Assembly (NCBI RefSeq): GCF_903642205.1
Contig: NZ_CAHJWH010000004.1
Span: 1-51,204, forward strand
Reading direction: 5' to 3'
From: Caulobacter sp. S45
GTDB lineage: Bacteria; Pseudomonadota; Alphaproteobacteria; Caulobacterales; Caulobacteraceae
Length of the DNA stretch: 51,204 bases
In this document: positions 45,483-51,204 of the stretch, one piece after another
Layout of the letters: each line of letters begins with the position of its first letter
Position numbering within the stretch: position 1 is the stretch's first letter
Notes under the pieces: generated by a model
The model's database searches: none
Seen by the model: only the letters and a program-made list of their open reading frames with translations
What the model was told of the DNA's origin: nothing
Made by a program: the position numbers and the translations under genes

Positions 45483-47726
45483 ATGAGCATCACTCTACCG
45501 GACGGCCGGCTTCGCAAGTCACGCCCCCGAGCGGACCAGGAGCCACCCCCTTATCCGCCTCTGGTTGAGGAAAGGCTGCGAGCTCGACCGCTTCTGATCG
45601 CCGTACCGTTGTATCGCCGTGCTGATCTTGCACGTCAGGTGATCCAATCGATCGCCGACTGCGCGGAGGAAATCTCGAAGCTCGATGGTGAGGTGATCCT
45701 CTACAACGACTCGCCTGGCGATGCGGCGCTCGACAAGGCTTTGGCGGATGTAACGTCAAAGCCGCACCCCAACCTTGCTATCCGGGTGGAGTGCAATCCA
45801 GAAAACGTCGGGTTCGTCCGTACGGCCAATCGCGCCATAGCGGACGCCACCCGTCTGAAGCGCGACCTGGTGCTGCTGAATTCTGACACGGTCCTCACGC
45901 CCGGCGCGCTGACCGAGATGGCCCGGGTCGCTCTGGCTGATCCCATGATCGGCTTCGTCAATCCAAGATCGAACAACGCCACTCTCGCGTCTCTGCCCTA
46001 CCAGGCGCGGTTTCGGAGGTCGCCGCCCGATGCGGCGTGGTCCGCTTGGGCAGCGCTCGCGCCCCGGCTGCCGCAGTTCAGCTATGTGCCGACCGCCAAC
46101 GGCTTCTGCATGCTGATCCGCTGGGTCGTTCTCGCTCAGCTGGGCGGCTTCGACGAGATCTACGGCCGAGGCTACAATGAGGAAAACGACCTCGTCATGC
46201 GCGCTAGCCGGCGAGGCTACCGGGCGGTGCTCGCCAACCATGCGTTCGTCTGGCACCAAGGCTCCGCTTCCTTCAGCCTTGGACGAGAAGAAGACACTCT
46301 GGAGCGCCGCAACCGCGAGATCCTCGTCAGGCGCTACCCCGAATATCCTCGCCTTACAGCCGCATATTTCTCGTCGGCGGAGCAGAGGGCCGAGCTGTTG
46401 CTCGGTACGCTGATCCCTGACGGGACGGGCCGCCTCAACGTCGCGCTGGATTTTTCGAGCTTCGTAGCTGCTCACAACGGCACCTTCGTCGCCGGCTTGC
46501 AACTGCTCGCCAAAGCCGCCGAGGTCTGGTCGGATCGATACAACCTCGTGGTGCTCTGCGCTCCTGAGACCTACGCCTTTCACGGGATGGCCCGCTTCGG
46601 CACTGAGCGACGCGACCCGCACGGCCCCGAGCTGTATTCGGCCATCTTCCGCGTCGGGCAGCCGTACGACTGGAGTGCGGTCGAGCGCATGTCGCTGAAA
46701 GCGGCGAGCGTAGGCGTGTTCATGCTCGACACGATCTCGCAGGACTGCGCCCAGCTCTATGATCCAGAAGTAGGCAGGCTCTGGTCGTGGACGCTGGAGC
46801 ACTTCGACCTTGTGGCCGCCACAAGCGCACTGACCGAGGGCCAGCTCTCCCGACGCTTCGCGTTCGGCCCGGGCGTGCGCCGCGTGCGGAGCCTGCACTC
46901 GCTCGATCTGAACGACTACACTCATCCCCGTCCTGAGGCGGAGGACGTGCTGATCCCCCCGGGCTACATCTTCGTGGTCGGCAATCACTACGAGCACAAG
47001 GATGTGGCGCTCACGGTCAACGCACTGGCGGAGGCCGACCCTAAGCGGACCATCGTCGCCCTCGCGGGTGAGTGGCGAGCAGCCGCGCCGGCCGATAAGG
47101 GCGCGTACGCCCCCCGCCCGATCGAGCCACGGGCCAACGTGCTCCAGCTCAACGCGGGGCAGCTCACGCCCAGACAGCTGAGCGCTCTTTATCTAGGCGC
47201 CGCCGCCGTCGTATCGCCGAGCCATTACGAGGGCTTCGGCATGGCGGTGCTGGATGCGTTGGCGGCGCGTCGGCCGGTGTTTGTTCGTCCCTTGCCAGCG
47301 ACGGCGGAACTCTGGAGCGAACTCGGAGGTGACGACAACGTCCACTTCTTCCTGACCACCGCCGACCTGAACCGTGATCTCGCGAGGCCACCCGCCTGGA
47401 GCGACGCGGGCGCCTCCACCGGGCGTCCAGGCGACGCTGCCCGGGCGGCGGCTGATATCGGCCGCGCGGTAGATGAGATGATCGCAGGCGTTGATTACGG
47501 ACGCATCGTTCGCAGGCTCGCCAGCCTGTCGCGCCAGCTTGCGCCGCCTCCCGCCGAACCGCCCGCCATCGCGCCGACGACTCCGGAAGCCTTCGTCGCC
47601 CAAAAGATAGGCGCGCGGACGGAATACATCATGACCCGGATGCTGACGCTGCCAGGCGTCTTCCCGGTCCTGCGAAGCATGGCGCGGACAGGACGACGTG
47701 TCAGGAGCTTTATCCGTAAGCCCTGA
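45483..47726 (+). CDS. Two-domain glycosyltransferase (GT2 plus GT4-like)
   Basis: A 747-residue protein. The N-terminal domain is GT-A: PLYRRADLARQVIQS at about 40, NPENVGFVRTANRAI, LLNSDTVLTPGAL (metal-site Asp near 134), and GGFDEIYGRGYNEENDLVMRA. The C-terminal domain (from about 310) is GT-B: GNHYEHKDVALTVNALA and SPSHYEGFGMAVLDALAARRPVFVRPLPA with the nucleotide-sugar Glu motif near 580. The last 25 residues are basic. No signal peptide. It should assemble a surface polysaccharide or glycosylate a surface protein. Gene context, between tRNA-Cys and the autotransporter, suggests a cell-surface function; acceptor and sugar are unknown. Confidence 0.87.
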   Translation: MSITLPDGRLRKSRPRADQEPPPYPPLVEERLRARPLLIAVPLYRRADLARQVIQSIADCAEEISKLDGEVILYNDSPGDAALDKALADVTSKPHPNLAIRVECNPENVGFVRTANRAIADATRLKRDLVLLNSDTVLTPGALTEMARVALADPMIGFVNPRSNNATLASLPYQARFRRSPPDAAWSAWAALAPRLPQFSYVPTANGFCMLIRWVVLAQLGGFDEIYGRGYNEENDLVMRASRRGYRAVLANHAFVWHQGSASFSLGREEDTLERRNREILVRRYPEYPRLTAAYFSSAEQRAELLLGTLIPDGTGRLNVALDFSSFVAAHNGTFVAGLQLLAKAAEVWSDRYNLVVLCAPETYAFHGMARFGTERRDPHGPELYSAIFRVGQPYDWSAVERMSLKAASVGVFMLDTISQDCAQLYDPEVGRLWSWTLEHFDLVAATSALTEGQLSRRFAFGPGVRRVRSLHSLDLNDYTHPRPEAEDVLIPPGYIFVVGNHYEHKDVALTVNALAEADPKRTIVALAGEWRAAAPADKGAYAPRPIEPRANVLQLNAGQLTPRQLSALYLGAAAVVSPSHYEGFGMAVLDALAARRPVFVRPLPATAELWSELGGDDNVHFFLTTADLNRDLARPPAWSDAGASTGRPGDAARAAADIGRAVDEMIAGVDYGRIVRRLASLSRQLAPPPAEPPAIAPTTPEAFVAQKIGARTEYIMTRMLTLPGVFPVLRSMARTGRRVRSFIRKP

Positions 47727-47886
47727 CTTTGTCGAACGACCACGATTGCCGTCGCACGGCGTCCGCGCGCTTCCGAGCACCCATTTTCCGGCTAAGTGGC
47801 CCAACGCTCGCCTAAGCCTCGTGACGCGGCGTCGCAGGCACGGGCGCCGCTTGACCCGCAGCTTCGCAGGCGACAGTACGGCCAAT

Positions 47887-47899
47887 AAAAAAAGGGGGG
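47887..47899 (+). promoter_or_regulatory. A7G6 tract forming the ribosome-binding site
   Basis: Seven A followed by six G lie immediately upstream of the autotransporter start, with the G run seven bases before the GTG at 47907. The G run is the only plausible ribosome-binding site. Homopolymer runs of this kind can change length by slippage. Confidence 0.6.
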
Positions 47900-47906
47900 A
47901 TGATAC

Positions 47907-49832
47907 GTGATCCGTTTACTGCTGGCGGCGAGCACGCTGGTCGGGACGCTGGCCTTCGCCGGTAAGGTTCAGGCGGCCGCGCCCAGCCCGTTCTCAGGCG
48001 AGACGGTGTTCGGCGACAGCCTGAGCGACGGCGGCAACTTGTCGATCTACGCCGGGCTGCCCACCCTCATGCGCTTCACCACCAACCCGGGCCTGACCAC
48101 GGTCGAGGACGTTGCGAGCGCCTACGGTCTGCCGCTTACGCCCTCGCTGCAAGGGGGGACCAATTTCGCATACGGCGGCTCCGGCGTGAACACCAACGCG
48201 CCCGGCACTCCCGTCGGCGTACCTACAATAACCCAGCAGGTAGAGACCTACCTTGCGGCCGGTCCAAAGCTCAGCGGAAGCGAACTCTACACCGTCTTCG
48301 GCGGCGCAAACGACATCTTCTACCATGCGACGGAGGCGGCGCTCTACCAGGTGACGGCAGGGGGAAAGTCCCCAGCCACCGCCGCGCTAGAGGCGTTCGA
48401 GGGGGTGTCGTCCGTCGAGAGCGCCACCTCCGCCACCTCTGCGATCCAGGCGGCCGCCGCGCAGGAGCTCAGCCTGATCGGCGCCCTGCAGAAGGCGGGT
48501 GCGCACTACATCGTGGTGTTCAACCTGCCCGACATCGGACGCACACCTGAAGCCGCCGCCGACGAGACGCTCGTTCCTGGATCCAAGGCCGCGCTGACCG
48601 GCTTCTCGAACAGCTTCAACGCGGTGCTGAACGCCGGCTTGGCGTCTACAAAGGTCGGAATCATCCCCGTCAACACCTTCGCGCTCCTCAATGAGGTGCT
48701 GGCTGACCCCGCTGAATACGGCTTCGTGAACAGCACCACGCCGGCCTGCACCACCTCAAGCTCGTTGAACTGCACCCGCGCCACATTGGTGACGCCGACG
48801 GCTTACACCAACTACGTCTTCGCCGACGGAGTGCACCCCACCACCACCACCCACGCCCTGTTCGCTCAGGTGGTGGAGAGCGAGATCGCCGCGCCGCAGC
48901 AGATGTCCCTGCTGGCCGAGGAGCCCCTGGCGACGCTGGAAGCGGAGCGCGACGCGGTGGGCGGCCAGCTGCTCTCAGACCAGCGCGACGACTCGACGGG
49001 AGTTCGGCTGTTCGCCACTGGCGGCTATGTGCGCCAGCATTTCTCCAGCCAGTCGGCCACGCCCTCAGCCCACGACGATGACGGCCTGATCACCGCAGGC
49101 GTCGACTACAGGATCACTCCACAGGTCAGCATCGGCGGCGAGCTGAGTGGGGGAGCGGCCAGCGAGGCGCTCGACGGCGAGCTGCGCCGCTTCCACACCG
49201 ACAGCATCATGGGTTCCGTCTTTGGCCAGTACGTGCGTGGTCCCGCCTATGTCACGGGGCAGGGTGGCCTCGGCGTGGTGAAGTTCGACGACATCCAGCG
49301 CATGTTCGCCATCGGCCCGGCGACCCGGGTGGAGAACGGCTCGGTGGATGGCGAGACCTACTCCGTCAGCGGCTCGGCCGGCTATTGGTTGGGCCAGCCG
49401 ACGCTGCGCGCCGGCCCCTTTGTCGGTCTCGCTTACGAGCACGTCCACGTCGACCACTATGGAGAGGACGGTTCTGACAGCACCGCCATGATGTTCGGCG
49501 AACAGGACCGCGAGTCGCTGATCAGCGAGGCAGGCGCACGGATACAGGGCGCCGTCGTTCTAGACGGCTTTAGACTTCGGCCGTTCGCGGAACTCGCCTA
49601 CGCCTACGATAGCATGGCCCGCACCCGCGATGTGCTCGCGGGGCTCAACACCATGAACGGGGTGTTCGCCATTCCCGGCTTTGCGGGAGATCGCCAGTGG
49701 GGCGAAGCCCAGGCCGGCCTGGAGACGGAGCTGAACGGCGGCTGGAGCGCCTACGTCTCCTACGAAGGCCGGTTCGCCGGGGCCTCTTCGAGCTACGATG
49801 GGGGTCGCATCGGCGTGCGATACGCCTTTTAG
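47907..49832 (+). CDS. GDSL-family autotransporter esterase
   Basis: A 641-residue outer-membrane protein from GTG 47907. A signal peptide (MIRLLLAASTLVGTLAFAGKVQA) is followed by a GDSL lipase passenger. Block I is VFGDSLSDGGN with nucleophile Ser38, block III is FGGANDIF near residue 131, and block V is DGVHPTTTTH near residue 307, giving the catalytic Asp and His. From about 360 to the end is an autotransporter beta-barrel with the aromatic C-terminus RYAF. The layout is that of EstA-type autotransporters, whose passenger stays on the cell surface and hydrolyses acyl esters. Only the acyl substrate is open. Confidence 0.9.
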   Translation: MIRLLLAASTLVGTLAFAGKVQAAAPSPFSGETVFGDSLSDGGNLSIYAGLPTLMRFTTNPGLTTVEDVASAYGLPLTPSLQGGTNFAYGGSGVNTNAPGTPVGVPTITQQVETYLAAGPKLSGSELYTVFGGANDIFYHATEAALYQVTAGGKSPATAALEAFEGVSSVESATSATSAIQAAAAQELSLIGALQKAGAHYIVVFNLPDIGRTPEAAADETLVPGSKAALTGFSNSFNAVLNAGLASTKVGIIPVNTFALLNEVLADPAEYGFVNSTTPACTTSSSLNCTRATLVTPTAYTNYVFADGVHPTTTTHALFAQVVESEIAAPQQMSLLAEEPLATLEAERDAVGGQLLSDQRDDSTGVRLFATGGYVRQHFSSQSATPSAHDDDGLITAGVDYRITPQVSIGGELSGGAASEALDGELRRFHTDSIMGSVFGQYVRGPAYVTGQGGLGVVKFDDIQRMFAIGPATRVENGSVDGETYSVSGSAGYWLGQPTLRAGPFVGLAYEHVHVDHYGEDGSDSTAMMFGEQDRESLISEAGARIQGAVVLDGFRLRPFAELAYAYDSMARTRDVLAGLNTMNGVFAIPGFAGDRQWGEAQAGLETELNGGWSAYVSYEGRFAGASSSYDGGRIGVRYAF

Positions 49833-50079
49833 GGAGCCATTCACGAGATCGGACCGGGCGTTGAAACGCGCGTTATCGCCATCTGGATCGGTTTGTCTGG
49901 AGTGCGGTCAACGGGCGCCGGAGATTATCGCCCGCCAACCCGAGTGGAACATCAGCCGAGAATGGCCGAGATGGGCTAAGGCGGCCTCAAGAACACGGAG
50001 TGCAAGGCCTCACCGTTGACCGGTGCTTCGGCGCAGGGTCTGCTCACGCGTGAGCCGGCCGGCGGTCTTTGGAGACGCC
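49833..50079. other. Gap with a possible Cys-rich relic reading frame
   Basis: No full gene fits in these 247 bases. A frame from about 49800 to 50019 contains ALKRALSPSGSVCLECGQR, which faintly recalls the start of the zinc-finger region of Ros/MucR regulators, but the expected His pair does not follow. No ribosome-binding site was found. Treat as relic or chance. Confidence 0.25.
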
Positions 50080-51012
50080 ATGTGGCGCGTTAAGTCGCTC
50101 GATCAAATCCTGGCCACCGCCGAGAAGAGATCGCTCAGTCGTTCGCTGGGCGCCATCCAGCTCACCCTGCTGGGCATCGGGGCGGTGATAGGCACGGGCA
50201 TCTTCGTTCTCACGGCCGCGGCCGCCCAGAAGGCTGGGCCGGGAATGATGGTCTCCTTCGCCATCGCGGGCGCGGTGTGCGCCGTCGCCGCGCTCTGCTA
50301 CTCCGAGCTGGCCGCCATGGTGCCGGTCGCCGGCTCCGCCTACACCTACTCGTACGCCGTGCTGGGCGAGTTCGTGGCCTGGCTCGTCGGCTGGGCGCTG
50401 ATCATGGAGTATGCTCTGGGGGCGAGCGCGGTCGCCGTCGGCTGGTCTGGCTACACAACGGGGCTGCTCCACAACTTCGCCGGCCTGACCATACCCGCCG
50501 CCCTGGCTGCGGGGCCTGATGGGGGCGGGGTGATCAACCTTCCCGCGGTCGTGATCACGGCCGCGGCGACGGGCCTGCTGGTGATCGGCACCAAGGAGAG
50601 CGCGACGGTCAACGCCGTCCTGGTGACGGTGAAGATCATCGCCCTGGCGGCCTTCGTCGCTCTGACACTCCCGGCCATGCACCTGCACAACTTCACGCCG
50701 TTCACACCGAAGGGATGGGGCAATCCTCTGGGATCAGGCGGCGCCGGCGTGCTCGGGGCCGCAGCGTCGATCTTCTTCGCCTACGTCGGTTTCGACGCCG
50801 TCTCCACCGCCGCGGAGGAGACACGGAACCCGCAGCGCAACGTTCCCATCGGGCTGATCGGCTCGCTGGTCATCTGCACCATCTTCTACCTGCTTGTGGC
50901 GGGAGGCGCCGTCGGCGCATACGGCGGTCGCTGCATGACAAGCTGGCGGCCGCTCGTCAGCCCTGAGAACAACATAACCCTCGACGACCTACGAAGGCGA
51001 TCCATTAAATGA
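50080..51012 (+). pseudogene. APC-family amino acid permease, C-terminal half lost
   Basis: The ATG at 50080 (GGAGA close before it) starts a normal basic amino acid/APC permease: SLSRSLGAIQLTLLGIGAVIGTGIFVLTAAAA, VAGSAYTYSYAVLGEF, GTKESATVNAVLVTVK and FFAYVGFDAVSTAAEETRNPQRN, with about eight membrane segments up to residue 283 (near 50928). The last 27 residues are unrelated and the frame stops at 51012. Full members have 450-540 residues and 12-14 segments. Transport function is almost certainly lost. The break lies about 200 bases from an IS630-type element. Confidence 0.82.
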
Positions 51013-51129
51013 TAACATGTATTGCTTTTGAAATGACAGACTACAAGTGGAACACTTCACCCGTAGCCACGCTTGAAGTAAGTGTAAGTGTAAGTTCGGC
51101 TATCGGCTTCTGGCGTTTGATGAGGGACT

Positions 51130-51204
51130 AGAGCGTGACCGGATCAGTTTGGAGCGTATCCTGAGTTGACGAGGTAGTTGGCGCACTCCTGGGGGCTGAA
51201 GTGA
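51130..51204 (-). mobile_element. IS630-family element end with transposase C-terminus
   Basis: On the minus strand, entering from the right edge, the last 19 codons of a transposase read HFSPQECANYLVNSGYAPN, followed by TGA (51144-51146). This FSPxECxNYxxxxGY tail is characteristic of IS630-type transposases. The sequence outside the stop, to the TA in ctagagcg near 51129, is the probable inverted-repeat end. IS630 elements insert at TA. Only the tail is visible, so completeness cannot be judged. Confidence 0.7.

Noticed and set aside
51009-51131. A 40-codon frame starting with ATGA overlap on the broken permease stop
   Set aside because: No family resemblance. It ends exactly at the IS630 boundary and includes the AGTGTA repeat. 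More likely chance in AT-richer sequence.

Overview
The window is a high-GC chromosomal segment of an alphaproteobacterium, most likely a Caulobacteraceae member close to Phenylobacterium or Caulobacter. That is an inference from gene content and order: birA-coaX-rnj-mce-DUF1467-proS-lolC/E-lolD, the hdaA-ppk-ppx block, tRNA-Trp-secE-nusG-rplK-rplA, an alphaproteobacterial type III pantothenate kinase, and two-gene tad/signalling units. No rRNA, CRISPR array, replication origin or complete prophage is visible.

Layout. 1-5.9 kb: cofactor, RNA-decay and translation genes (birA 3' end, coaX, RNase J, methylmalonyl-CoA epimerase, DUF1467, ProRS), interrupted by an AT-richer HNH gene. 6.0-9.2 kb: lipoprotein-export genes lolC/E and lolD, translationally coupled to a GH1-like glycosidase. 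9.25-10.5 kb: a clearly AT-richer insert with an orphan RelA/SpoT-domain protein. 10.5-17.2 kb: aspS and, divergently, hdaA-ppk1-ppx (replication control and polyphosphate turnover). 17.2-20.6 kb: two exported pentapeptide-repeat paralogues, an RNase-H-fold protein of unknown role and an NAD-dependent sugar dehydrogenase. 20.9-23.3 kb: tRNA-Trp, secE, nusG, rplK, rplA and a strong intrinsic terminator. 23.3-30.5 kb: lipB, an isolated FliN-like protein, tRNA-Leu, a secreted protein, mfd, an AI-2E-type transporter and an HNH protein. 30.6-36.1 kb: a TadG-like pilus protein coupled to a response regulator, divergent from a 1182-residue hybrid kinase that combines HisKA, HATPase, receiver, HPt and EAL domains. 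36.2-41.5 kb: small proteins, a second EPSP synthase-type enzyme and two genes that have lost their middle sections (a CocE/NonD hydrolase and an enoyl-CoA hydratase). 41.5-45.2 kb: an ABC exporter, rpmE, folD, tRNA-Val and tRNA-Cys. 45.5-51.2 kb: a surface-associated tract downstream of the tRNAs with a double glycosyltransferase, a GDSL autotransporter esterase and a truncated amino-acid permease, ending in the tail of an IS630-family transposase.

Most of the window is ordinary core genome. The accessory signals are the RelA/SpoT insert, the HNH insert, and the tRNA-to-IS630 surface tract. The strongest candidate for unusual biology is the orphan RelA/SpoT-domain protein, which has an Arg where the family normally has His in its synthetase motif and an extra C-terminal region. 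The second is the one-polypeptide phosphorelay ending in an apparently intact c-di-GMP phosphodiesterase, placed head-to-head with a response regulator/pilus gene pair. All family assignments come from reading motifs; no database search was possible.
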